Source of the DNA: Thermosynechococcaceae cyanobacterium MS004
Lineage (GTDB): Bacteria; Cyanobacteriota; Cyanobacteriia; Thermosynechococcales; Thermosynechococcaceae
Assembly: GCA_022402525.1 (NCBI GenBank)
Contig: JAKRSB010000081.1
Coordinates: 62,001 to 126,000, forward strand
DNA: 64,000 nt
Direction of reading: 5' to 3'
The notes below the pieces were generated by a model, which was not told where the DNA came from, did no database searches, and saw only the letters and a list, made by a program, of their open reading frames with translations. How positions within the stretch are numbered: position 1 is the stretch's first letter; each line of letters starts with the position of its first letter. Shown here piece by piece: positions 54,772-62,560 of this stretch. The translations under genes and the position numbers were made by a program.

Positions 54772-54845
54772 GGACGCATAGCTCAGTTGGTTAGAGCACC
54801 ACGTTGACATCGTGGGGGTCTCCCGTTCGAGTCGGGATGTGTCCA
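54772..54845 (+). tRNA. tRNA-Val (GAC)
   Basis: A complete cloverleaf: acceptor stem GGACGCA/TGTGTCC, D stem GCTC/GAGC, anticodon stem CCACG/CGTGG with loop TTGACAT (anticodon GAC at 54806-54808), T arm TCCCG TTCGAGT CGGGA, and discriminator A. No CCA is encoded. It is the likely integration site for the element to its right. Confidence 0.97.
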
Positions 54846-54852
54846 TTCTCTC

Positions 54853-54876
54853 AAACCCGCTCTAGTGGCGGGTTTT
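54853..54876 (+). terminator. Rho-independent terminator after tRNA-Val
   Basis: The hairpin AAACCCGC / GCGGGTTT with a 7-nt loop is followed by TTTG, 8 bp beyond the tRNA. Confidence 0.8.
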
Positions 54877-54973
54877 GCCGTTTTGATCTACGCTTGCAAT
54901 TTAGCGAGACTTTGCAAAACGCAAGTGTAAGGCAGTCTAGAGAAGTGATTCTAGCGTTACTGATGAGAGCCAA

Positions 54974-54995
54974 TTGTGATCATGAATGATCACAA
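54974..54995. promoter_or_regulatory. Perfect 10-bp palindrome directly before the integrase start
   Basis: TTGTGATCAT, a 2-bp spacer, and ATGATCACAA form a perfect inverted repeat immediately before the ATG at 54997. It could be an operator for autoregulation or an RNA hairpin that limits integrase translation. Confidence 0.6.
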
Positions 54996-54996
54996 A

Positions 54997-56100
54997 ATGA
55001 AGCGCACCCCTAGAGGTGGGGTGACAGTCCAGGTGCTTAAAGAGCGGCTCCGGCTAGTCTGGAGCCATGGGGGCAAGCGCTATTTTTTGAGCCTAGGGCT
55101 GGCCGATACAAAGCTTAACCGCTTAGCTGCTGACATTAAGGCGCGGCAAATTGAGGCGGACATTGTTACGGCAAACTTTGACCCCACGCTAAACAAGTAC
55201 AGGGGGGAGGGTCGCCGCACAACGGACATGCTGGTGACTCAGCTTTTTGAGCGATTCACGGATTACAAGTCCAAGCGAGTTGACTTGCGGACGCTCCAGA
55301 AATATCGGGCGCTGCTGGGGCATCTATCGGATTACTTTGGGCAAGGCGCGATCGCCCAGGTCAGAGAGAGGGAAGCTGAGAAATTCAAGGATTGGATGTT
55401 GAGTCGAATGGGGCCAGGGACTTTTAGGGATTACCTAAGCCTTGTAAATGCCTGTTGGCTATGGGGAATTAGGCAAGGGCTAATCCAGGTCAACCCTTGG
55501 GCAGATTTGAAGGTCAGGGTTAATCCTAAGCAGCGGCCTAAGCCGTTTACCCGTGAAGAAATAAAGAAAATTGTTGAAGGGTTTCGTGCCCATTCCCGAT
55601 GGAATGTTTATGGCGATTTTGTAGAGTTTTTATTCGGGACGGGGTGTCGGACTGGGGAAGCCGTGGGGTTGCGATGGCAGCATGTTTCTGAAGATTTTCA
55701 GACCGTTTGGATTGGGGAGTCTATTAGCCGTGGGCGAAGAAAGACCACCAAAACCAACAGGGCGCGTTACATTACACTGTCGCCTCGACTAAGCAAATTA
55801 CTGCAAAGCCGAAAGCCTTTAGATGCGGACTCAGATGAGCTGGTGTTTTGCAGCCCTCAAGGGTTTGCCATTGATGACCACAATTTTAGAAACCGCGCCT
55901 GGACAGATGTGCTGACCCTTGCTGGGGTTGAATACCGCAAGCCTTACAGCACTCGGTCAACCCTTATCAGCCATTTGCTGGATATGGGGCGATCGCCTGC
56001 TGAGGTTGCTGAGTTGGTGGGCGATGATGTTGCGACTATCTACAAGTTTTATGCAGGGAACGTGACCTCACGGCCTCGCTTGCCAAACCTGCTAGATTAA
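54997..56100 (+). CDS. int: Tyrosine recombinase (phage-type integrase)
   Basis: Site-specific recombinase of 367 residues. The N-terminal arm- and core-binding part covers about 1-180; the catalytic domain carries Arg218 (GCRTGEAVGL), Lys252, Arg320 and the nucleophile Tyr352 (IYKFYAG). The HxxR box reads YSTR and the second His position (LGH) is GDD, changes also seen in some phage integrases. An ATG at 54997 is used; earlier GTG 54976 and ATG 54982 lie in the palindrome. Its end overlaps the convergent excisionase-like gene by 4 bp. Located beside tRNA-Val, the likely target. Confidence 0.93.
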   Translation: MKRTPRGGVTVQVLKERLRLVWSHGGKRYFLSLGLADTKLNRLAADIKARQIEADIVTANFDPTLNKYRGEGRRTTDMLVTQLFERFTDYKSKRVDLRTLQKYRALLGHLSDYFGQGAIAQVREREAEKFKDWMLSRMGPGTFRDYLSLVNACWLWGIRQGLIQVNPWADLKVRVNPKQRPKPFTREEIKKIVEGFRAHSRWNVYGDFVEFLFGTGCRTGEAVGLRWQHVSEDFQTVWIGESISRGRRKTTKTNRARYITLSPRLSKLLQSRKPLDADSDELVFCSPQGFAIDDHNFRNRAWTDVLTLAGVEYRKPYSTRSTLISHLLDMGRSPAEVAELVGDDVATIYKFYAGNVTSRPRLPNLLD

Positions 56101-56423
56101 CGCTTCTTCGGCTGGTTTCTTTGAATCCAGGCGGCGATCGCTAACTTGTGCTGAGCTTCGTCTTGACGGTTGCGTTGCCAGTCTAGCAACAGTTCTCGGT
56201 TATAGAGATGCCCCTTCCCCTGGGGGAAATAATGCACCCCTGCTGTCCAAAAGGATCGGCGGTATGTATGAATGGTTTGCTGATGGACGCCTAATAGCTG
56301 AGCAGCTTGCTGAAGGGTGATCTCGTTTTGTGCAGGAGCCTGGTTTTGGGTCAGCAATTGCTCAAGAACGACTGTTAATTTTTCGACGGCTGCTGCCAGT
56401 TGGTCACGCTCTAATGCCTGCAT
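56097..56423 (-). CDS. HTH protein, probable excisionase
   Basis: A protein of 108 residues. A MerR-like HTH_17 motif (ITLQQAAQLLGVHQQTIHTYRRSFW) with a predicted wing is near the middle, and a helical N-terminus (AAVEKLTVVLEQLL) may dimerise. Size, fold and position tail-to-tail with the integrase suggest a recombination directionality factor. The 80-bp gap to the next gene holds no gene. Confidence 0.75.
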   Translation of the reverse strand: MQALERDQLAAAVEKLTVVLEQLLTQNQAPAQNEITLQQAAQLLGVHQQTIHTYRRSFWTAGVHYFPQGKGHLYNRELLLDWQRNRQDEAQHKLAIAAWIQRNQPKKR

Positions 56424-56503
56424 TTAATCCTCCAGTAACTTCAAATCGCTCAATAAACAGGGGTACAACGGCGCTCCAAAATCAACCCAAGCAACGGACT
56501 GAG

Positions 56504-57175
56504 CTAGATGGGCACCAAAACTCTGGACGATGCCGACTTTCCCAGCCAAAGCCAGCGGTGAGTTACCTTTTGCCCTGGGCTGAAAGCAGTATCATTTGGC
56601 GCAGAAGCAGTACCAGATGGTGCAGAAGCAGTACCATTTGGTGCAGATTGGGTCACAAAATCTAGCTGCTGTCGCATGAAAAGTTTTTCACCAATGCCGT
56701 CTACATCCACTAGCACTAGGCCAAAGGTTTCAGCTCCCTGAACCGTGGCAAGCATCCCAGTCAGGTGCTCCAGCGGCGGGCCAGCTAAGACGATCCGGAC
56801 GCGATCGCCTATCTTTAGTTCGTCCAATAGGCCGTACTGAATGGCCATAGACATTTCGTCTTCTTCGTAGTCCTCCAATGACGGCATGGGAACTGGCTCC
56901 GGCACATATAGCGGGTGGATAACTTCTGCCCGCCAAACAGGGACAACCCCGCCGCCGTCGAGCTGTACTGTGAGCTTCTCAGTTTCCAGAACCGTTGCAC
57001 TGCGCCAGTTGTAGCCCATGAGGACTCGCACCCTATCACCAGCCCTCGCCCAGCCCTTTACTTTTTCTAGCGGAATATGGCGCGGCTGATCGTCAACTAG
57101 GACAAGCGCGTGGGTATCGGTGCAGTCGGTGACTGGGTAGGGGATGAGGCGATCGCCCCAGCAGAAGGTTTTCAT
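56504..57175 (-). CDS. Phage early protein with SH3/KOW-like repeats
   Basis: A 223-residue protein of unknown function. At least three segments have the pattern GDRVRI-GxLxxV-x-LVxVD (GDRVRVLMGYNWRSATVLE; KIGDRVRIVLAG... TGMLATVQ), typical of small SH3/KOW-type beta barrels. A tandem repeat (SAPNGTASAPSGTASAPND) near residue 185 is encoded by 21-bp DNA repeats. Similar modules occur in the Dam fusion at the far end of the operon, so the two may share an ancestor. The gene upstream is 2 bp away. Confidence 0.7.
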   Translation of the reverse strand: MKTFCWGDRLIPYPVTDCTDTHALVLVDDQPRHIPLEKVKGWARAGDRVRVLMGYNWRSATVLETEKLTVQLDGGGVVPVWRAEVIHPLYVPEPVPMPSLEDYEEDEMSMAIQYGLLDELKIGDRVRIVLAGPPLEHLTGMLATVQGAETFGLVLVDVDGIGEKLFMRQQLDFVTQSAPNGTASAPSGTASAPNDTAFSPGQKVTHRWLWLGKSASSRVLVPI

Positions 57176-57177
57176 GC

Positions 57178-57372
57178 TTAATCTCCTGATTCAAAGACGA
57201 GGCGATCGCCGGTGACTTTGATCCGCCACTCTGGATGGTTGGCAATGTCCTGGGCAATCAGCGATCGCGTTGCCGGAAAGAGCCGCCACTCTGAGCTGAG
57301 CCGATGGAAGCGATGCTCTAGGTCACTGGTAGCGGCGATCGCGTTTCTTGGGGGGTTGTTTGGGATTGGCAT
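57178..57372 (-). CDS. Small phage protein of unknown function
   Basis: A protein of 64 residues (LEHRFHRLSSEWRLFPATRS near the middle, WRIKVTGDRLVFESGD at the end) that I cannot assign. It overlaps the 3' end of the replisome-organizer-like gene by 55 bp in another frame; no later in-frame Met exists, so the overlap seems real if the gene is real. A longer start at 57489 would be read wholly inside that gene. Confidence 0.5.
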   Translation of the reverse strand: MPIPNNPPRNAIAATSDLEHRFHRLSSEWRLFPATRSLIAQDIANHPEWRIKVTGDRLVFESGD

Positions 57373-58523
57373 AGCTTTGGCTTCAGGGGTTTGATGGCAT
57401 CCAGCAGGTCGATCAGCTCGGCATCGTGCAGCATGGAAAACGCGGTTTCTTTCCCGGCAAGCAGCCAAGCGGTTGCCCCCCGCTGGCATGTCCAGCGGCC
57501 CGTTTGCTGCATGTACCGCGCAGCATCTTGATGGCTCCAGTTCAAGTACTTGAGATGCACCTGAATGGCGCTGATAGTATCGCTGAGGTCTACTGGCAGG
57601 CAGGCAGCTACTTGGCGCTGTGCCTCTTCCGCTGGCGATTGAGGCTGAGGCTTGGGCGGTGCTGTAGCCTCTGTGAATTTCTGCCAGAGCAGATGGCCTG
57701 ATTTCTGTATCCAGCTCTGGGCAGCGCTTTCAGCATCAACAGGGCGCTCAGGCAGGCGCTGAGCTTTCTGCACCACGGAATCCCAAAAGACTGGGTGCGC
57801 GCCAGGTGCAACGAAGTCTGCCCAGCGCGTAATTCCAAAAATTTTGGGCGGTGACGGCGGGGCGGAACTTTGGCCTTCAGTGGTCTGAGGCTTGCTTGCA
57901 AGGTTGGATTTTGTTTCGGGCGCGTCCGGTTCAGTGGCGATCGCGGCTTCTTTGTCTGCTGCAACTGGCTCCAACTCCGAAGGAAGCGAAGCGACCATCT
58001 CTCTCTCTCTGCTGGTGAGAGGGGTAGGGGAGAGAGAGATGTTTTCTGGATCTGGATCTGGATCTAAGTCTTGATCTGGATCTAAGTCTGTATCTATTGC
58101 GTGACATCGCGTGACTAGGGCGTGACTAGGGCGTGACTGGGGCGTGACATCGCGTGACGCATCCTCGCTAATATCCTTGTGCTTGGCTCTCTGTCTACGT
58201 TTTCGCTCTCGCGTTGCTTCAGGCTTATCTGATAGTTTTTCATGCTGCCTAGACTCCCAGTGAATAATCCGAAGCCCACTAGGGCTAAACTCAATCATCC
58301 CTTTTGCAACTAGCTTGTCTCGGTAGTAGAGCCAGTCCTGAGTCGTATTGAACTCACAGGCATCGGCTATGTCTTCGTCATCTGCTGCGATAAATCCACG
58401 ATCTTTGTTTTGGCTTGCTAAGACCAAGAGGGCTACCCATGCCCACTTTTCTTGAGCGGTAAAACGCCGGAGTTTGATGTCATTCAACACATCATGATGA
58501 AGTTTGAACCAGGTTATGGCCAT
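57318..58523 (-). CDS. Replisome-organizer-like protein with winged-helix N-terminus
   Basis: A protein of 401 residues. The N-terminal 100 residues (WFKLHHDVLNDIKLRRFTAQ, WAWVALLVLAS, DWLYYRDKLVAKGMI) resemble the winged-helix domain of phage replisome organizers and DnaD-like initiators. A low-complexity linker includes a tandem DLDPDQDLDPDPDP and SREREM; the C-terminal part (DAARYMQQTGRWTCQRGATAW) may load a helicase. The role in element replication is inferred from this and its place in the early operon. Confidence 0.7.
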   Translation of the reverse strand: MAITWFKLHHDVLNDIKLRRFTAQEKWAWVALLVLASQNKDRGFIAADDEDIADACEFNTTQDWLYYRDKLVAKGMIEFSPSGLRIIHWESRQHEKLSDKPEATRERKRRQRAKHKDISEDASRDVTPQSRPSHALVTRCHAIDTDLDPDQDLDPDPDPENISLSPTPLTSREREMVASLPSELEPVAADKEAAIATEPDAPETKSNLASKPQTTEGQSSAPPSPPKIFGITRWADFVAPGAHPVFWDSVVQKAQRLPERPVDAESAAQSWIQKSGHLLWQKFTEATAPPKPQPQSPAEEAQRQVAACLPVDLSDTISAIQVHLKYLNWSHQDAARYMQQTGRWTCQRGATAWLLAGKETAFSMLHDAELIDLLDAIKPLKPKLCQSQTTPQETRSPLPVT

Positions 58524-58529
58524 GATTGG

Positions 58530-59051
58530 CTATGCCTCCATCGCAGTTATCACAGCGTTTGTCTTCTCACCCAGCTCAAATAGGTCAAACTGTTTGATGG
58601 CTTTAGCAAATGGAAGGACATCTCGATTCCAATCGCCGTATTTTTCAATGACAGCGCGAAACTCTTCAAGGTCGTGACCCACAGAGACTAGATTGCTTTC
58701 CTCGTCAAGTTGCAGATGGCAAAGCTCGTGAAATAATAATGGCTCCTGTTTTTCTGGATTACCCATCCAGAAAAACCAATCAATGACGATCAGGATGTCA
58801 GCCCCATCGCTAATTAACCGCTCTTGTGGACTAAGAATTTTGACCGTAGCCAAAGTTCGTCGCCCCTTTCTGTGGCTAATTTTTTTCTTGAACAGTAAAC
58901 GAAACTTGTAGGTTGATAAGCTCCGGTGTTCATCCGTCGCCAGAACAACTGAGAGCACATCGTAAACAGGCTGTGGGCAGTCCGCAAAATCCCCTGATTC
59001 CTTTTGGTCAGGGACAGCTTTATGGATTTTGATCTTGGTTGGAGTAAGCAC
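58530..59051 (-). CDS. Putative phage metallopeptidase
   Basis: A protein of 173 residues with a zinc-peptidase motif HELCH (His108, Glu109, His112) and a downstream GHDLEEFRAV (125-134), the pattern of the putative phage metallopeptidase family. It is often in early regions of phages; the target is unknown. The next gene starts 6 bp downstream. Confidence 0.82.
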   Translation of the reverse strand: MLTPTKIKIHKAVPDQKESGDFADCPQPVYDVLSVVLATDEHRSLSTYKFRLLFKKKISHRKGRRTLATVKILSPQERLISDGADILIVIDWFFWMGNPEKQEPLLFHELCHLQLDEESNLVSVGHDLEEFRAVIEKYGDWNRDVLPFAKAIKQFDLFELGEKTNAVITAMEA

Positions 59052-59053
59052 TT

Positions 59054-59251
59054 TTAATCTCCATAACTTTTACGCTGCATTTTTCGATAGCCAGTGCGGG
59101 GGACTCTGTGTCGTCTCCCGATAGACCAGCCGATCAGGAACTCGCCGTCGGTTTTTTCGACTCGGATTGTGCGGGGGCTGCTACCATCTACTGACTCGTA
59201 ATACCCATCTGCTGCATTAGGGATGCTGATGTGGCTATTAGGGCTCGGCAT
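59054..59251 (-). CDS. Small phage protein of unknown function
   Basis: A basic protein of 65 residues (ADGYYESVDGSSPRTIRVEK, FLIGWSIGRRHRVPRTGYR). The ATG at 59251 has GAGGAGG at good spacing, within the end of the gene before it. I do not recognise the family. Confidence 0.6.
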   Translation of the reverse strand: MPSPNSHISIPNAADGYYESVDGSSPRTIRVEKTDGEFLIGWSIGRRHRVPRTGYRKMQRKSYGD

Positions 59252-59253
59252 GA

Positions 59254-59394
59254 TTACACCTCCTCTGCCCTGATTGTGATAGTGCGCCATCGGGAGCGGA
59301 ATTTTCGGGCGATCGCTTTGGTTCGACGGCTTTTTAGCAAGGCGAGATATATTGGCCGTGGAAGGCCGTAGGAATAAAGAATTTTGCTTTTCAT
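59254..59394 (-). CDS. Very small basic protein in the overlapping early operon
   Basis: A frame of 46 codons (MKSKILYSYGLPRPIYLALL, then an Arg/Lys-rich tail) starts at an ATG that overlaps the TGA of the preceding gene (ATGA) and stops 2 bp before the next ATG, containing that gene's Shine-Dalgarno. This tight packing supports translation. It may bind nucleic acid. Confidence 0.55.
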   Translation of the reverse strand: MKSKILYSYGLPRPIYLALLKSRRTKAIARKFRSRWRTITIRAEEV

Positions 59395-59561
59395 GAGGCT
59401 TGATAGTCCTTCAAAAAATCAATGTATGGCTGGCAGGTATCGGCCAATAGCCACTGCCGATAACCGTCAAATTCAACTAGGTAATGACTGGGCTGCTGCA
59501 AGTCGATTTGAATAATTCGACCAATTCTGCCTGTGGTGGTGCGAACAATTTGGCCAATCAT
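59391..59561 (-). CDS. Small phage protein with an SH3-like pattern
   Basis: A frame of 56 codons (MIGQIVRTTTGRIGRIIQID, VEFDGYRQWLLADTCQPY) overlapping both neighbours by 4 bp (ATGA at each end). The short strands with Gly resemble a small SH3-like barrel. Coupling to its neighbours is the main support. Confidence 0.6.
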   Translation of the reverse strand: MIGQIVRTTTGRIGRIIQIDLQQPSHYLVEFDGYRQWLLADTCQPYIDFLKDYQAS

Positions 59562-59779
59562 TTGGCAGTCTCTTGATATTCTTTGGCAAAGTTCAAAATG
59601 GCCTCCACGGCCTCAAGACCCAGCCCTCTCTCGATTTGGATGGCTGGCACCTTGCTTTTAGGGGCAAGGATTCTCGCTACTCCTTCAAAGCTCTTGCCAC
59701 AAGCAGGTTTTGAGGCATCTACCCGGAGGTTTTCTCCGTCTAGGCTAAAAGTCAATATGCTGCCGTCTGAAAGTTTCAT
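59558..59779 (-). CDS. Small phage protein of unknown function
   Basis: A protein of 73 residues (MKLSDGSILTFSLDGENLRV, GVARILAPKSKVPAIQIERG). The ATG at 59779 follows GGAGG 4 nt upstream, so the longer frame to 59887 is not used. It ends in an ATGA overlap with the next gene. Confidence 0.65.
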   Translation of the reverse strand: MKLSDGSILTFSLDGENLRVDASKPACGKSFEGVARILAPKSKVPAIQIERGLGLEAVEAILNFAKEYQETAK

Positions 59780-59891
59780 GATTCCTCCAAGATTTTTAGT
59801 AAAGCGATCGCCCTGATAGCCAAGGAGGGCGATCGCGGTTTTCCCGTCATGAGTCCTGCGTGTTTTGCTCGGATGCGCAGCCCCCAAAAGT

Positions 59892-60371
59892 TCAGAGAAT
59901 AAAGTTCGCTCCGGTGCAAATATCTGTAGTGGTGAGAATGTCTTCAGGGACTAGAATTCCGTGGGTATTCCAGGTGCGATTCGGGATAACTCGTTTTGGG
60001 AAGCAGCTTTCCCATGAGCGCATCCGCCCCTTAAGCCTTGAAGCATCTAGGATGATGACCCGCCGCTTTTTGGGCTGATACAGCACCACCCAGCCTGCCT
60101 TTGTGGTGTACGCCCAGCCCTCTTTGACGACGACTGAATTACGCTCAACTGAGATGGTTTCGAGAAAGAAGTTACCTGTCGTCTCGCTCTTGGCATCGCA
60201 TTTATATTCAACGAAGTGTTGCTTGCCTCGGTACTCGAACACTCGGTCGATGCCGTTCCGCTGTTGGGCTGGGGTGGCTGGCGTAATGGTGTACCAACGC
60301 TGAAAATATTGGTCTAGCTCTAGCTCGGCTTGCTGGCCTTGCTTGTGCTGTGTGGCGAATTGGTATGGCAT
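59892..60371 (-). CDS. PD-(D/E)XK nuclease-like protein
   Basis: A protein of 159 residues. The pattern GID42RVFEYRGKQHFVE55YK57CD fits the catalytic D-(E)xK core of PD-(D/E)XK nucleases, as in phage recombination or Holliday-junction enzymes. ATG at 60371 is preceded by AGGAGA and lies 2 bp after the Dam fusion gene. Substrate unknown. Confidence 0.7.
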   Translation of the reverse strand: MPYQFATQHKQGQQAELELDQYFQRWYTITPATPAQQRNGIDRVFEYRGKQHFVEYKCDAKSETTGNFFLETISVERNSVVVKEGWAYTTKAGWVVLYQPKKRRVIILDASRLKGRMRSWESCFPKRVIPNRTWNTHGILVPEDILTTTDICTGANFIL

Positions 60372-60373
60372 GA

Positions 60374-62248
60374 CTACTCTCCTAGGAGTTCTGGTACTAG
60401 GGGCTGGCAAACGGTGCCTAGGGGCGAATAGGCGCGGAAAAACTTATCGGGGTCTGGCCCTCGGTAGAAAATCACGACCCCAAAGAAGGAGCTGTTATCG
60501 TTGCCTAGAAACTTCACGGATTTGTGAATCAATACGAAGGCGGTGCATAGTTCACACAGCATTTCAAACCAGGCTGGGCGGCAGTCGCACTTGGCCAAGA
60601 AGAATAGGTGTCCTGGCGCTTCGTTGGCCTTGACGGCAAATTCTTCCATCCGCGAAAAGGGAGGGTTTACCCAAATGCTCTCGGCTTCCCAGGGTTGGGA
60701 AAGTCCATCGTCTTCAATGGTGTAAACCGTTTCAGCCGGGACGTTCGGGCTGTGGTGGCTATTGCTGGCTGGGTCTAGGCCAAAGCGGTCTGTACCTACT
60801 ACTTCAAGGGCTGGCTTCCAGACCCATTCAGGGGTGTAGTGCTCATCGGTTCCTGTTCTGGCTGCGATGAACTCAGGCTCAGGTGCAGGCACTACACTTG
60901 CAGGCTCTAGCCCCCAGACTTTTCCGCCAGATCTGACAGTAATCATCGTGGGAGAGGCGCGACCAATAAATTCGCCTACGATGGTTTCACCCGTTACTAT
61001 GAAAACCCCAGAGACGCGATCGCCTGCTTTAAACTCTGGTTCCCCCTGAGGCGTGACGCCTTCCTCTTCTGTCGTTGTCTCTACTGCGTGACCATAGTAT
61101 TGGTCACGCTCTTGATCCGTAGCAGCTCTCAGAGTTAGGCTTACCACCCCACAGCGATCGCCGGCTGCCGTGATGATTATTGAATAATGGCTGCGGCGAA
61201 GATCGGGGCAGTCTAGCTCTAGAGTGCCGACCTCATACCTGGTTGTGGGATTGTAAAATCCGGCTACAAGTTCGCCAGCATTAAAGCCTGGGATTACGCG
61301 ATCGCCCTGTTTATCTTCCGCATGGGTTTCTTCTGGTTCATCTGGAGGATCGGCGGGGCTGTCCTCACCTTCGCTTGGCTCTGGTTCCGCTCTCTCTAAA
61401 ACTGAGGCATGGTCGATCAGGGTGCATTTGTCGGATTCTAGGCCCAGATATTTATTGCCAACTCTAGTAACAACCCCTTCAATCACTCCCCCATCTTTAA
61501 GGTCAATACCCCGCACCAAGTCACCGACTTTAAACTTAGGCTCACTGGGCACTGGGGGAGGCTCTGGGGCATCGTTCAGGTATTTCGCAGCCTCTTGGGC
61601 TGAAGGACGGCGCAAGGTGGCAGCATCAGCGTAGAGTTTCTGTCCTTTCTGATTGATTAGGGCCACTACGTTTTGACCTGGCCCTAAGCCGACCATTTCT
61701 CCAATAACCGATTGCCCGGAGAAAGGATGCACCCCTGCTAACAAATCACCTGGCTCAGCCTGTTGGAATACCTCAAAGGGGGCTGGCTGTGTAACGCGAT
61801 CGCTCTCTTCACCCTTAGCAGCGGCGATCGCCTGCTTTGCTGTGGTGTAGGCGATTGTCTCGCCTGACTCAGCGCGGCTAATCAATTCAGTTCGCACCGA
61901 GTCAGGTGTAGAAGGTGAGGCAATTAGGTATAGTGCCGAAGTTGCTAAATCCAAATCGGTAAAATTTACCGTTTTGAAACTTTTAAACACGCTCATAAAT
62001 TTTCGAGCGGTGCTGTCTGACATCCCAAACTCTTTCTCGATCCAGTCCGTGAACTGCCCATGTCCTAGCCAATCTTTGACCTGCACCAGGTGCTGTCCAA
62101 TATCCCAAATATCTTGGGCTGTACGACGCATCAGGTTCTTAATGGCGTCACGGTGCAAAATGACCGCTTCTTTTGTTGTGGGGTCTAAGACGGCATAGTC
62201 AAAGCTCAGTTGGACTATTTCAGTCGTAGTCACGGTGGTTCCCCTCAT
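60374..62248 (-). CDS. DUF3102 - SH3-like repeats - Dam adenine methyltransferase fusion
   Basis: A protein of 624 residues with three parts. The N-terminal 145 residues match DUF3102 (RTAQDIWDIGQHLVQVKDWL, FGMSDSTARKFMSVFKSF), a ParB/KorB-like DNA-binding helical domain. The middle has four repeats (about 165-215, 238-286, 321-375, 404-455) of the GDxVxG-xGxIxG type. The C-terminal 160 residues are a phage Dam-like N6-adenine methyltransferase (DEHYTPEWVWKPA, DPASNSHHSPN, VNPPFSRMEEF). ATG at 62248 is used; GTG at 62233 with AGGGGA upstream is also good. It overlaps the small membrane gene before it. Confidence 0.85.
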   Translation of the reverse strand: MRGTTVTTTEIVQLSFDYAVLDPTTKEAVILHRDAIKNLMRRTAQDIWDIGQHLVQVKDWLGHGQFTDWIEKEFGMSDSTARKFMSVFKSFKTVNFTDLDLATSALYLIASPSTPDSVRTELISRAESGETIAYTTAKQAIAAAKGEESDRVTQPAPFEVFQQAEPGDLLAGVHPFSGQSVIGEMVGLGPGQNVVALINQKGQKLYADAATLRRPSAQEAAKYLNDAPEPPPVPSEPKFKVGDLVRGIDLKDGGVIEGVVTRVGNKYLGLESDKCTLIDHASVLERAEPEPSEGEDSPADPPDEPEETHAEDKQGDRVIPGFNAGELVAGFYNPTTRYEVGTLELDCPDLRRSHYSIIITAAGDRCGVVSLTLRAATDQERDQYYGHAVETTTEEEGVTPQGEPEFKAGDRVSGVFIVTGETIVGEFIGRASPTMITVRSGGKVWGLEPASVVPAPEPEFIAARTGTDEHYTPEWVWKPALEVVGTDRFGLDPASNSHHSPNVPAETVYTIEDDGLSQPWEAESIWVNPPFSRMEEFAVKANEAPGHLFFLAKCDCRPAWFEMLCELCTAFVLIHKSVKFLGNDNSSFFGVVIFYRGPDPDKFFRAYSPLGTVCQPLVPELLGE

Positions 62249-62375
62249 ATTCTTCGTCTGAGAGCGCTGCGCTGGATCTGCTGCCTGTTATCGCAAAAAC
62301 CACTAAAAGCGTGAGTAGCATTGCAGCGGCGGAGAAAATTACAACACCCAGGATTGAAAAGAAAATCCAGATCAT
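62220..62375 (-). CDS. Small single-pass membrane protein
   Basis: A frame of 51 codons starting MIWIFFSILGVVIFSAAAML, with one membrane helix and an acidic C-terminal tail (SDEEYEGNHRDYD). It has GAGGAG upstream, an ATGA overlap with the preceding gene and overlaps the start of the Dam fusion gene by 29 bp. The location in an early operon argues against a holin. Confidence 0.6.
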   Translation of the reverse strand: MIWIFFSILGVVIFSAAAMLLTLLVVFAITGSRSSAALSDEEYEGNHRDYD

Positions 62376-62560
62376 GTCAGCAGCTCCTCTCCTCTAAGGA
62401 TTCTGGGGTAAACGTACTTCCACCCCTCCGCAACGAGTTCTTTTACTGGCAGCACATGACCTAGGCTGGCTGGTGCGCTAACGTACAGGCGATCGCCGAT
62501 GTAGGCGTTGAGATGTCCACCAAAAATAAGGATTGTTTTGGGGCTGGGGTTAGTAGGCAT
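62372..62560 (-). CDS. Small phage protein of unknown function
   Basis: A protein of 62 residues (NPSPKTILIFGGHLNAYIGD, ELVAEGWKYVYPRILRGEEL). The family is not recognised. It ends in an ATGA overlap with the membrane protein gene and overlaps the gene before it by 11 bp. Confidence 0.6.
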   Translation of the reverse strand: MPTNPSPKTILIFGGHLNAYIGDRLYVSAPASLGHVLPVKELVAEGWKYVYPRILRGEELLT

